DNA of 9,023 bases from Thermoplasmatota archaeon (GCA_030595765.1 JAUVCJ010000081.1:1-9023); one strand, 5' to 3'. Positions 1 to 7,841 are shown, counted from the first letter of the stretch. Made by a program: numbers and translations. Notes: a model not told the origin generated them from the letters alone.

Positions 1-453
1 GATGCCATTCTTTTCACCAGGCCGATGATAAGTGGAAATGTCTCCAGGGTCGGTCAGGAGCAATATGACTGGGATGTCCTTCTGGATGCTCTTTGCCTTC
101 CTTCCGAACATGAACGGATCCAGGTCTCCCAGGCTTGCCATGGTAACGACCAGGTCATATTTTCCAGACTCCAGCTCCTTTAGGGCCTCTTGAGCATTGG
201 GCACCCTGAACACCCACGGCGGAGCTGAAAGGTCCAGACCCTGGTACTCTCCAGAAAGATTGTCAAGAAGCATTCCATCCTCCTCCAAGGTGAAGGCATC
301 ATAGAGACTGGACACAAGGAGTATCTTCTGAACCTTGAACTTCATCAGGTCGTAAAAGTCATGGAAGGTGGGTCTATAGTCCCCCAGATAATCGATGTCC
401 GGTGAGCTGTTGCTGCCCAGGTATTCTTTCATTACGTTGAGGATGGGAGTCAT
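1..453 (-). CDS. N-terminal part of a PEP/pyruvate-binding (PpsA-like) protein with a degenerate receiver domain
   Basis: This reading frame is open for 151 codons from an ATG at 453 to the window edge, so only the N-terminus is present. An in-frame TAA lies just upstream of the ATG, which fixes the start region; Met8 is the only nearby alternative. Residues 27-60 (RPTFHDFYDLMKFKVQKILL, then VSSLYDAFTLEEDG) and 81-135 (YDLVVTMASLGD, IPVILLLTD) match, from memory, the opening of large PEP synthase-like proteins seen in Deltaproteobacteria, Bacteroidetes and some archaea. There a receiver-like fold precedes PEP/pyruvate-binding domains. The fold looks intact (beta strand 42-48, strand 100-105, strand 127-133), but the usual phosphoacceptor position holds Thr104/Met105 instead of Asp, so phosphotransfer signalling is unlikely. 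The catalytic part is outside the window, so the enzymatic role is inferred. Confidence 0.6.
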   Translation of the reverse strand, partial: MTPILNVMKEYLGSNSSPDIDYLGDYRPTFHDFYDLMKFKVQKILLVSSLYDAFTLEEDGMLLDNLSGEYQGLDLSAPPWVFRVPNAQEALKELESGKYDLVVTMASLGDLDPFMFGRKAKSIQKDIPVILLLTDPGDISTYHRPGEKNGI

Positions 454-476
454 TCGTATTTATGCCTTATCGGCAA

Positions 477-485
477 GAAAATAAT
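477..485 (-). promoter_or_regulatory. Possible TATA box for the minus-strand gene starting at 453
   Basis: On the minus strand this reads ATTATTTTC, centred about 28 bases upstream of the ATG at 453. That spacing would place transcription initiation at or within a few bases of the start codon, as in archaeal leaderless mRNAs. No Shine-Dalgarno sequence precedes the ATG, which agrees with this. The call rests on position and AT content only. Confidence 0.3.
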
Positions 486-509
486 CCACCGAAAGAGCCC
501 GGAACTTTG

Positions 510-614
510 CATTATCAGGAACATAAGCTCCAGTCAGAAGGTTTTGTGCTTATACATTATCAGGAACATAAACTCCAGTCAGAAGGTTTGGTGCTTATGC
601 ATAATCAGAGTCAG
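510..614. repeat. 45-bp tandem repeat, two copies plus a partial third
   Basis: Copy 1 spans 510-554 and copy 2 spans 555-599; they differ at only a few positions. A degenerate third start, CATAATCAGAGTCAG, follows at 600-614. Each unit begins CATTATCAGGAACATAA and ends near GTGCTTATA. Within copy 1, ATAAGC (523-528) and GCTTAT (548-553) form an exact 6-bp inverted repeat around a 19-base centre; copy 2 keeps the second arm and has one change in the first. The array fills most of the spacer between the divergent genes at 453 and 661. Because 45 is a multiple of three, it leaves an open but probably spurious plus-strand frame. Confidence 0.85.
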
Positions 615-660
615 ATTTCCACCGTAACGGTTATCAACCACGCAACCATCCGCACTCGTT

Positions 661-1332
661 ATGTCCATGCTGAAGGCAATAACCTTCGATCTTTTTGGCA
701 CCCTGGTGGACGGGGGTTACCCTGATGTTGAGATCATTCTTCAGGAACTGGTTGAAGACACAGGCATCCCTCTGAGGGTTAAAAAAATACTTCAAACCTG
801 GAACCAGGTGTTGTTTCAGGTACGCTCAGATGGGAAATTCAGGACACTACGCGACCTTGACATGGAAGTATTGCCTAAGGTATTCGAAATGATGAACATC
901 GATGCCGACCCTGAGGTATATGTGGACAGGTTATTCCAGAGGTTCAAAATGGCAAAGCCCTATCCTGAGGTTGCCCATGTTATGAGATCGCTCGATGGTA
1001 TTCCACGAGCTCTTGTATCCGATGCTGACAGATCCATGGTGGAGCCAGTACTAAAGAACCTAGGAATTGATTTTGATGCTGTTGTCTACTCAGAAGAAGT
1101 GCAGTGCTACAAGCCAGACCCTCGCATTTTCAATGCCGCTCTTGAACAGCTAGGCATTTCCCCAAAAGATGGCATCCATGTGGGAGATGTGACTAAACTG
1201 GATGTGATAGGAGCGGCAAATGCAGGAATGAGCTCCTACTGGGTGAACAGGGATGGTGCTACAGCAATCAAATGCAAACCCAGCCACCAGGGAGAGGATC
1301 TAACTCCATTGGTTGACATCGTACTAGGATGA
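661..1332 (+). CDS. HAD-superfamily hydrolase (subfamily IA-like)
   Basis: This encodes a 223-residue soluble protein with the four HAD motifs in order. Motif I is FDLFGTLV with nucleophile Asp10. Motif II is the Ser at 120 in ALVSDAD. Motif III is Lys151 in CYKPDPRIF. Motif IV is HVGDVTKLDVIGAANAGM with Asp176 and Asp181. The helical region at about 20-100 fits a C1-type cap. The residue two after the nucleophile is Phe12, not the Asp that serves as general acid/base in classic HAD phosphatases; this pattern is common in haloacid dehalogenase-like and other subfamily IA members, so the substrate cannot be named. The start could be Met1 (661) or Met3 (667); neither has a Shine-Dalgarno sequence. 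It is divergent from the gene at 453 and converges on uvrC. Seven of its roughly a dozen Arg codons are AGG, which fits the archaeal reading. Confidence 0.88.
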   Translation: MSMLKAITFDLFGTLVDGGYPDVEIILQELVEDTGIPLRVKKILQTWNQVLFQVRSDGKFRTLRDLDMEVLPKVFEMMNIDADPEVYVDRLFQRFKMAKPYPEVAHVMRSLDGIPRALVSDADRSMVEPVLKNLGIDFDAVVYSEEVQCYKPDPRIFNAALEQLGISPKDGIHVGDVTKLDVIGAANAGMSSYWVNRDGATAIKCKPSHQGEDLTPLVDIVLG

Positions 1333-1351
1333 ATGCATGACCAGGTAAATG

Positions 1352-1604
1352 GCTCGGCGTTGGAGAGGTTGATCGGTGTTGGGCATTGCTCAGCGTTGGA
1401 GAGGTTAATCGGTGTTGGGCCATTGCTCAGCGTTGGAGAAGTTAATCGGTGTTGGGGCATTGCTCAGCATTGGAGAGGTTGATCGGTGTTGTGGCATTGC
1501 TCAGCGTTGGAGAAGTTAATCGGCGTTGGGACATTGCTCAGCGTTGGAGAAGTTAATCGGTGTTGGGGCATTGCTCAGCGTTGGAGAGGTTGATCGGTGT
1601 TGGA
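1352..1604. repeat. 36-37-bp tandem repeat, seven copies, no spacers
   Basis: Units begin with GCTCAGCGTTGGAGA or close variants at 1352, 1388, 1425, 1462, 1499, 1536 and 1573. The first period is 36 and the rest are 37. Units differ at scattered positions: AGAGG/AGAAG, TTAATC/TTGATC, and one to four G after GTGTT. No unique spacer separates them, so this is a minisatellite and not a CRISPR array. It occupies most of the spacer between the convergent HAD gene (ends 1332) and uvrC (ends 1625). Since 37 is not a multiple of three, reading frames across it change phase at every unit. Nothing else was seen in 1333-1624 beyond a T-rich stretch (TTTATTATCTTCT) near 1621. Confidence 0.95.
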
Positions 1605-1624
1605 GTTGCCTGTTGGGCTCTTTA

Positions 1625-3409
1625 TTATCTTCTGAGGTGATTAGCAATTATCGAGGCCATCTTGAGCCCTATGCCAGGCACCCGCGAGATATCTCTTTCT
1701 GCTGCTCCCTTAATCTCCTTTACAGAACCAAAATAACGCAACAGCTCCCTGCGCCGCTTTGGCCCAAGGCCTGGGATGGCATCCAGTTCAGATGTCAAGA
1801 GCGTCTTTGACCGCCTGGCTCTATGCGCCGTGATCGCAAAACGATGGGCCTCATCCCTTACTGCCTGGAGAAGCCTCAGGCTTGCTGTGCCCCTAGCCAG
1901 AGGTAGTGGGCTCTCCACCCCAGGTAAGAACACCAGCTCATTGCGCTTGGCCAGACCAATTACAGGCACCTTCCTGGCTCCGACAGCTTTCAATACATCT
2001 CTGGCTCGATTGACCTGACCCTTGCCACCATCAACCAGAACAAGGTCTGGCATCTTACGTTCCTCTCTGAGCATCCGGGAATAGCGCCTCTGGATCGCCT
2101 CACCAAGCATGGCATAATCGTCCTGACCCTCTACAGATCTGATGTTGTATTTTCTGTAGGAGCTTTTGTGAGGTCTGCCATCTTTAAAGACCACCAATGA
2201 AGCAACAGACTCCTTTCCATGCAAAGTGGAGATGTCCAGCCCCTCGATGATCCTCGGAAGCGTAGGCAGATGGAGTACAGTCTTAAGACCCTCCAGGGCA
2301 TTGACCTTCTGCCTGTTTGCAAGATCTGCATTCGACTGGGCAAGCTCCAATACCGACTTGTTCACTCCTGCTGTGGGTCTTCTAATCTGAACCTTTCTCC
2401 CAGCCCTGGTGCGCAGCCACTCCTCCAGCTCGTTTCTCTTAGAAGGATTGATGCATGTTCCAATGTAGGGCGGAGGCATATGCACCGAATAATACTGCTC
2501 CAGGAATCCCCTGACAACGAATGCCCCATATGCAGGGTCGGTCCCATCCTCCCACTTTCGGACCAGATCCTGGTCTATATCGAAAAGGGACCGGTCCACC
2601 ACTAAGCCATTACGCACCTTGAAGAGCGCCACTGTGATGGCCCTGCCCTCCTTTGCCACCCCTACAAAATCCTTGTCACCTGGAAGCAGCTGGACTCCCT
2701 GAAGTCGAGCCCCCCTTCTGACTGCCTCCAGTCTGTCTCTGAGCCTCCCTGCCTTCTCATATTCTAGCGCTTTTGAGGCCTGCTCCATCTCGCTCTCCAG
2801 CTTCATGAGTATCTCGCCATGGTCTCCATCAAGAAAGGCGGCGGCATCGGCAACTGAGCCGGGATAGGCACTTCTTGCATCAACTCCAGATGAAGGGCAC
2901 AGGCAAAGATCCATCTGCTGGTTCAGGCAGGTCCTGGGATCGATACTCTTGCAGGTTCTTATGCCAAATAGGGTTCGAACCAGCTGGCGAAGCTGGTTGG
3001 CAGTACCTTCACTTGTGTAAGGACCAAAGTACCTGGCACCGTCTTGGGCCATCCGCCTCACCTTGAGGATTCTCGGATACTTCTCGTTTGTAAGCTTTAG
3101 AAACGGATGGCGCTTCCCATCCATCAGCCGTACGTTGTACTTTGGCTTCATGTACTTGATGAGATTGCTTTCCAGAAGCAGGGCCTCGTGTTCTGAGCGG
3201 GTGATAATAGCCTCAAGGCTTGTGGCTCTCTCCATGATCTCTGTGTGCTTTGGAGTCTCATCGGGTCTTTGAATATGGTCCTTTACCCTCTTGGCCAGGG
3301 AGCGGGCCTTGCCGATGTACAACGGCTTTCCCTGAGCATCCCTGAATATGTACACTCCAGGTCTCTTTGGCAACTTGGCAGCGGTCTCCACAACGGTCTT
3401 AGCTATCAC
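1625..3409 (-). CDS. uvrC: Excinuclease ABC subunit C (UvrC)
   Basis: UvrC makes the 3' and 5' incisions around DNA damage after UvrA and UvrB locate it. All family domains are present in 594 residues, a usual length. The GIY-YIG nuclease is at about 15-95 (GVY 18-20, YIG 31-33, Arg41, Glu80). A four-Cys cluster follows (153, 161, 169, 171), then a UVR motif that binds UvrB at about 198-233. The RNase H-like nuclease spans about 385-530, with Asp392, Asp430/431, Asp460 and His522 matching the E. coli 5'-incision residues by spacing and context. Tandem helix-hairpin-helix motifs (IPGLGPKRR, VPGIGLKMA) close the protein at 541-594. The start codon is GTG at 3409, with no Shine-Dalgarno sequence. 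The gene lies 123 bp downstream of carB on the same strand. In archaea, uvr genes are generally regarded as acquired from bacteria. Confidence 0.97.
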   Translation of the reverse strand: MIAKTVVETAAKLPKRPGVYIFRDAQGKPLYIGKARSLAKRVKDHIQRPDETPKHTEIMERATSLEAIITRSEHEALLLESNLIKYMKPKYNVRLMDGKRHPFLKLTNEKYPRILKVRRMAQDGARYFGPYTSEGTANQLRQLVRTLFGIRTCKSIDPRTCLNQQMDLCLCPSSGVDARSAYPGSVADAAAFLDGDHGEILMKLESEMEQASKALEYEKAGRLRDRLEAVRRGARLQGVQLLPGDKDFVGVAKEGRAITVALFKVRNGLVVDRSLFDIDQDLVRKWEDGTDPAYGAFVVRGFLEQYYSVHMPPPYIGTCINPSKRNELEEWLRTRAGRKVQIRRPTAGVNKSVLELAQSNADLANRQKVNALEGLKTVLHLPTLPRIIEGLDISTLHGKESVASLVVFKDGRPHKSSYRKYNIRSVEGQDDYAMLGEAIQRRYSRMLREERKMPDLVLVDGGKGQVNRARDVLKAVGARKVPVIGLAKRNELVFLPGVESPLPLARGTASLRLLQAVRDEAHRFAITAHRARRSKTLLTSELDAIPGLGPKRRRELLRYFGSVKEIKGAAERDISRVPGIGLKMASIIANHLRR

Positions 3410-3426
3410 GAGTTATGCCAGGAGGC

Positions 3427-3439
3427 AGGATTATTTCAA
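3427..3439 (-). promoter_or_regulatory. Possible TATA-like element upstream of uvrC
   Basis: The minus strand reads CTTGAAATAATCC, with the AT-rich part centred about 23-25 bases before the GTG start of uvrC. That would give a leaderless or near-leaderless transcript. A second AT-rich element, TTATAATA, lies at about 3523-3530, just after the carB stop, and would give a 5' leader of about 90 bases. Either would let uvrC be transcribed separately from carAB. Both calls are weak. Confidence 0.25.
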
Positions 3440-3532
3440 GCTTGCGAGCAGATTAGGCAGCGGCCAAGCAAGGTTTGGATCTCGTGACCGACAAATATCT
3501 GCTGAGATGACGGAGAACGGGGTATTATAAGT

Positions 3533-6500
3533 TCAGTTGTACTCGTTCCAGCTCTTGACCTTCAGCTCATCGACCGAGGTCCTGCTCATGGCTTCCACGA
3601 ATCTCTTGGCCAACTGGAGGTTCGTCAACAACGGGACATTGAAATCCACAGCCTTGCGCCTGATGAGATAATCATTGTCCAACTCTTTTTTCTCTATGTT
3701 CTTGGGGATGTTGATGACAAGGTCTATCCTGCCATCGGCAATGTAGGTGAGCGTGTTGGGCTCCTTCCCGTCCAAGGGCCAGTGGAGAAGCTCTGCCTGG
3801 AGACCGTTGGCCTTCAGGAAATCCGCGGTCCCGCCGGTGGCATAGAATTCGAACCCCATGGCGTCTAGTGCCCTGGCGCTGTCAAGGAACTCTGCCTTGT
3901 ATCTGATGGGGCCAGTGGACAGTAGTATATTCTTTTTCGGCATCTCGAAACCAACCGAGATGAGGCTCTTCAGGAACGCCTCGTCAAAATCATCGCCCAG
4001 GCAGCCAACCTCGCCTGTGGAGGCCATCTCCACGCCCGATACCGGGTCGGAGCCCTTCAGCCTGTTGAAGGAGAACTGGGGGGCCTTCACGCCCACGTAG
4101 TCCAGGTCAAATGCCGAGCGGTCGATGTTCGGGACGGGCTTGCCCATTATTATCCTGGTTGCCAGGTCAATGAAGTTTATCTTGAATACCTTGGAAACAA
4201 AGGGAAAGCTTCTGGAAGCCCGCAGGTTGCATTCGATTACCTTCACATGATTTCCCTTGGCAATGAACTGGATGTTGAAGGGTCCGGTGATATTGAGGGC
4301 TTTGGCAATCTGCCTGGAAATGGTCTTCACCCGCCTCATGGTCTCCAAATATGTCCTCTGTGGCGGCAGCACTAACGTGGCATCCCCGGAATGCACGCCT
4401 GCGTTCTCCACATGCTCGGAGATGGCATAGCAATGTAGCTCTCCATTGTTGGCCACCGCATCCAGCTCTATCTCCTTGGCACCGGTGATGAACTTACTTA
4501 TTACCACTGGCGAGTCCTTGCCTATTTCAGATGCCTTCTTGAGATACCGCCTGAGCTCGTCCCTGCTAAGAGCGATGCTCATGGCAGCCCCGCTGAGCAC
4601 ATAGCTGGGCCTTACCAGTACCGGATACCCTACCTTGTCCGCAAACTTCTCGGCGGCGACCAGGTCGGTGAGTTCCTTCCAGTCTGGCTGGTCCACGCCC
4701 AGCTCATCCAATAACTGGGAAAACAGATGCCTGTTCTCTGCCCTGTCTATGTCCCCAGGAGATGTTCCGAGTATCGGCACTCCGGCCTTGCTCAGGGGCA
4801 TGACAAGAGTGTTTGGAGTCTGACCGCCCATGGAAACGATGACGCCGAGGGGGCTCTCCTTATCACAGATGTCCAGTATCCTTTCCAATGTGAGTTCCTC
4901 GAAGAACAATTTATCACAGATATCATAATCGGTGCTCACTGTCTCCGGGTTGCAGTTCAGCATGATGGTATTGTACTCCATGTTCCGCAGGGCTGTGACC
5001 GAATTCACGCAGCACCAGTCGAACTCCACAGAGGAGCCTATCCTGTAAGCCCCGCCTCCCAGGACCATCACCTGATCTCTGTCCCTGGCATCAAGGTCGT
5101 CACTGCTGGCATTGTAGGTCATGTACAGATAATTGGTCTTGGCTGGGTATTCCGCGGCCAGCGTGTCTATCTGCTTGACAAACGGCATTATCCCGTGCCC
5201 TTTGCGTATCCGCCTTACCTCATGCTCTTCGCTTCCTGTGAGCAGGGCGATCTGGAGGTCTGAGAAACCTCTCCTCTTGGCTTCCCCCAGCAAGGTTCCA
5301 GAGAGATCCTGGGCCTTCTGCCCGTCCAATTTATTCTCAGTATCCACAATGTTCTTTATCTTCTGGAGGAACCATAGCGTTATCCTGGAAAGCTCGTGTA
5401 TCCTATCAAGGGAATATCCCTGTTTCATGGCCTCTGCCACTGCAAATATTCTCTTGTCGGTTGGCCTGCCAAGCTCCCTTTCCAGATCATTGAATTCCAG
5501 GTCATTGCACACCAGCCCACTGGCCCCCACATCCAGCATCCTTATGGCTTTCTGAAGGACCTCCTCGAAGCTCCTGCCAATGGCCATGACCTCGCCCACG
5601 GATTTCATCTCAGAGCCCAGGTCAAGATGCACCATACTGAACTTCTGCAGGTCCCATCGGGGGTATTTGAGAACTATGTAATCCAGTGCTGGCTCGAAGC
5701 ATGCTGAGGTCTCCATTGTCACAGTGTTCCTCAGGTCTATCAGACTGTGGCCCAGTGTCAGCTTGGCCGCGATGAACGCCAGCGGGTATCCAGTGGCCTT
5801 GGAGGCAAGGGCGGAACTCCTGCTGAGCCGGGCATTGACCTCGATTATCCTGTAATCCTCCGAGTTGGGGTCCAGTGCGAACTGGATATTGCACTCTCCG
5901 ACTATACCAAGATGCCTGATCACCTTGATGGAAATGGCCCTCAGCTTGAAGTTCTCGGAGGCGGAAAGCGTCTGCACCGGGGCAACAACTATGCTCTCTC
6001 CAGTATGGATGCCCATTGGGTCCAGGTTCTCCATGGAGCACACCACTATGCAATTGTTGAAGCGGTCCCTCACCACCTCGTATTCCAGCTCCTTCCAGCC
6101 GCCCAAGTACTCCTCAATAAGTATCTGGTCTGTGTGGGAAAAGGCCTTTTGGGTGAGCTGGCGCAGTTCCTTGTCATCATTGGCCACACCGGAGCCGAGG
6201 CCTCCGAGGGCATATGCGATCCTGCACATGACTGGATAACCTATCCTCTCCGCAGCCTTCACTGCTTCTTCGACATTATTCACGGCTTTGCTGACAGGTG
6301 CCTTCAGGCCTATCTCGTTCAGCTTTCCTATGAACAGGTCCCTGTCCTCTGTGTTCAGTATTGCCTCGATAGGTGTTCCTAGAACCTCGACGCCATGCTT
6401 TTTCAGGATGCCTTTGCCATCCAGCTCGACGCCAACGTTCAATGCTGTCTGGCCACCGAAGCCCAGTAAAATACCGTCTGGCTTCTCCTTTTCTATCACC

Positions 6501-6709
6501 TTCTCCACGTAATTCAGAGTGATGGGCAGGAAATACACCTCGGAGGCCAGGTCTTCTGAGGTCTGTATGGTGGCTATGTTGGGATTCACAAGGACCGTCC
6601 TCACCCCTTCCTCCCTGAGCGCCTTGATGGCCTGGCTGCCGGAATAGTCAAACTCGCCTGCCTGGCCTATCTTTATTGCACCGGAGCCCAGAATCAATAC
6701 CTTCTTCAT
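3533..6709 (-). CDS. carB: Carbamoyl-phosphate synthase (glutamine-hydrolysing) large subunit
   Basis: This subunit makes carbamoyl phosphate from bicarbonate, ammonia delivered from CarA, and two ATP, feeding pyrimidine and arginine synthesis. The 1058-residue length is typical. The first ATP-grasp half covers about 1-400 (GSGAIKIGQAGEFDYSGSQA at 8-27, GFGGQT at 83-88, GESIVVAP at 237-244, EVNARLSRSSALASKATGYP at 290-309). A helical oligomerisation region covers about 400-545. The second ATP-grasp half covers about 546-925 (GGGAYRIGSSVEFDWCCVNS at 551-570, MGGQTPN at 627-633, ECNLRASRSFPF at 826-837). A C-terminal MGS regulatory domain follows at about 926-1058, with ATGGTADFL at 957-965 and NIPKN at 1000-1004; in relatives this domain binds effectors such as UMP. 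Several signatures (YRIGSSVEFDWC, the GWKELEYEVVRD segment) resemble the eukaryotic/Bacteroidetes-type enzyme more than the proteobacterial one. Its ATG overlaps the carA stop in ATGA. Confidence 0.98.
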   Translation of the reverse strand: MKKVLILGSGAIKIGQAGEFDYSGSQAIKALREEGVRTVLVNPNIATIQTSEDLASEVYFLPITLNYVEKVIEKEKPDGILLGFGGQTALNVGVELDGKGILKKHGVEVLGTPIEAILNTEDRDLFIGKLNEIGLKAPVSKAVNNVEEAVKAAERIGYPVMCRIAYALGGLGSGVANDDKELRQLTQKAFSHTDQILIEEYLGGWKELEYEVVRDRFNNCIVVCSMENLDPMGIHTGESIVVAPVQTLSASENFKLRAISIKVIRHLGIVGECNIQFALDPNSEDYRIIEVNARLSRSSALASKATGYPLAFIAAKLTLGHSLIDLRNTVTMETSACFEPALDYIVLKYPRWDLQKFSMVHLDLGSEMKSVGEVMAIGRSFEEVLQKAIRMLDVGASGLVCNDLEFNDLERELGRPTDKRIFAVAEAMKQGYSLDRIHELSRITLWFLQKIKNIVDTENKLDGQKAQDLSGTLLGEAKRRGFSDLQIALLTGSEEHEVRRIRKGHGIMPFVKQIDTLAAEYPAKTNYLYMTYNASSDDLDARDRDQVMVLGGGAYRIGSSVEFDWCCVNSVTALRNMEYNTIMLNCNPETVSTDYDICDKLFFEELTLERILDICDKESPLGVIVSMGGQTPNTLVMPLSKAGVPILGTSPGDIDRAENRHLFSQLLDELGVDQPDWKELTDLVAAEKFADKVGYPVLVRPSYVLSGAAMSIALSRDELRRYLKKASEIGKDSPVVISKFITGAKEIELDAVANNGELHCYAISEHVENAGVHSGDATLVLPPQRTYLETMRRVKTISRQIAKALNITGPFNIQFIAKGNHVKVIECNLRASRSFPFVSKVFKINFIDLATRIIMGKPVPNIDRSAFDLDYVGVKAPQFSFNRLKGSDPVSGVEMASTGEVGCLGDDFDEAFLKSLISVGFEMPKKNILLSTGPIRYKAEFLDSARALDAMGFEFYATGGTADFLKANGLQAELLHWPLDGKEPNTLTYIADGRIDLVINIPKNIEKKELDNDYLIRRKAVDFNVPLLTNLQLAKRFVEAMSRTSVDELKVKSWNEYN

Positions 6710-7812
6710 ACCATCGCCCTCACAAACATGTCGAATATCAGTTCGGTGTCGTCAGGTCCGGGAGAAGCCTCCGGGTGGAACTGGGTTCCAAAGAATGGTT
6801 TGGATATATGCACCAGGCCCTCGTTGGTGCCGTCATTGTTGTTATAGAACCATTCACGCCAGTCCATGGGCAAGGTCTCTGAACGAACTGCATAGCCGTG
6901 ATTCTGGGACGTGATGTAGCATCTTTTTGTCCCGACCTCCACGCATGGCTGGTTGTGGCTTCTGTGTCCATATTTCAGCTTGTAGGTGTCCGCGCCCGCG
7001 GCAAGTGCAAGTATCTGGGAGCCTAGGCAGATGCCCAGTATCGGGGTTCTGCCCTTCAAGGCCTCTTTCACATGTCCTATGGTATCCTGGCACAGCTTCG
7101 GGTCGCCTGGACCGTTGGATATCACGATCCCGTCTGCCTCCTCGCCGAGAAAGTCATGGTTCCAGGGAACCCTGAGAACTGAAAAACCCCTTCTGAGAAA
7201 GGCCCTGATAATGCCGTTCTTGACCCCGCAATCCACTATCACCACCTTCTTCGAGCCGCTCCCGTACGTTACCGGCCTGGCAATGCTGACCTCGGAGGCC
7301 AGGTTCCTGGTGTTGGGGTCGTCAAATTCCACATTCCTGTTGTCGAACACTATATTGCCCAGCATGGTTCCCTTCTCTCTCAGCCTCCGGGTGAGGGCCC
7401 TCGTATCAATGCCGTAAATGCCGGGAACGTCCTGTTCCACCAGCCAATCTGAAAGGGATTTCTCGGCATTCCAGTGCGAATATGCCTCCGGGTTGCCAGC
7501 CACTATCACTCCCTGGACATGTATCTTATCGGACTCGAGCCATTTGAGAAGCCCATATTGTTTCTCATAGCCAGGCACTCCATAGTTGCCGATCAGGGGA
7601 TAGGTAAAGGCTAATATCTGCCCCTTATAAGAGGGATCAGTGAGGCTCTCAGGATAACCAACCATGCCTGTATTGAAAACTATTTCTCCAGACACATCTC
7701 TCTCGGACGCAAAGGAAAAACCATGAAAGACAGCACCATCCTCAAGAACGAGTTCGCATGGCCTGTCCCGAGTGCTTCTCTCCGCCACAGTGTTTGAATG
7801 ATTAGCTGACAT
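6706..7812 (-). CDS. carA: Carbamoyl-phosphate synthase small (glutaminase) subunit
   Basis: CarA hydrolyses glutamine and channels ammonia to CarB. The N-terminal domain carries LVLEDGAVFHG and the family block FNTGMVGYPESLTDPSYKGQ. A class I glutamine amidotransferase domain follows. Numbering from the upstream ATG at 7839, the triad is Cys271 (GICLGSQ), His355 and Glu357 (QFHPEASPGP); the oxyanion-loop motif SNGPGDP is at 241-247. The frame is open to the ATG at 7839 (377 residues), but the ATG at 7812 (368 residues) is preferred. A TATA-like element at 7842-7849 lies too close to 7839 to serve it and sits about 34 bases from 7812. A GGAGG also precedes 7812, with a long 13-base gap. The stop overlaps carB by four bases, so the two subunits are probably translationally coupled. 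Confidence 0.97.
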   Translation of the reverse strand: MSANHSNTVAERSTRDRPCELVLEDGAVFHGFSFASERDVSGEIVFNTGMVGYPESLTDPSYKGQILAFTYPLIGNYGVPGYEKQYGLLKWLESDKIHVQGVIVAGNPEAYSHWNAEKSLSDWLVEQDVPGIYGIDTRALTRRLREKGTMLGNIVFDNRNVEFDDPNTRNLASEVSIARPVTYGSGSKKVVIVDCGVKNGIIRAFLRRGFSVLRVPWNHDFLGEEADGIVISNGPGDPKLCQDTIGHVKEALKGRTPILGICLGSQILALAAGADTYKLKYGHRSHNQPCVEVGTKRCYITSQNHGYAVRSETLPMDWREWFYNNNDGTNEGLVHISKPFFGTQFHPEASPGPDDTELIFDMFVRAMV

Positions 7813-7841
7813 TCGACCCGGGAGCCCTCCAACGCACATTC

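Noticed and set aside
462..725. Plus-strand open frame of 87 codons with repeated YQEHKLQSEG
   Set aside because: It exists because the 45-bp repeat is a multiple of three; it overlaps the HAD gene in another frame and resembles no family.
1236..1460. Minus-strand open frame with repeated PTPINLSNAE peptide
   Set aside because: It is a translation of the 36-37-bp repeats plus the antisense of the HAD gene; the 37-bp period breaks the frame, so it is not maintained as coding.
1352..1604. CRISPR array
   Set aside because: The repeat length fits, but units abut directly with no unique spacers, and no cas gene is present.
3410..3532. Small RNA or tRNA gene between carB and uvrC
   Set aside because: No tRNA-like arms, conserved loop motifs or convincing folded structure were found by eye; only weak AT-rich promoter-like elements are present.
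5747..6382. Long plus-strand open frame of 211 codons opposite carB
   Set aside because: It is antisense to a strongly conserved part of carB, has no recognisable motif, and is a product of codon bias on the coding strand.
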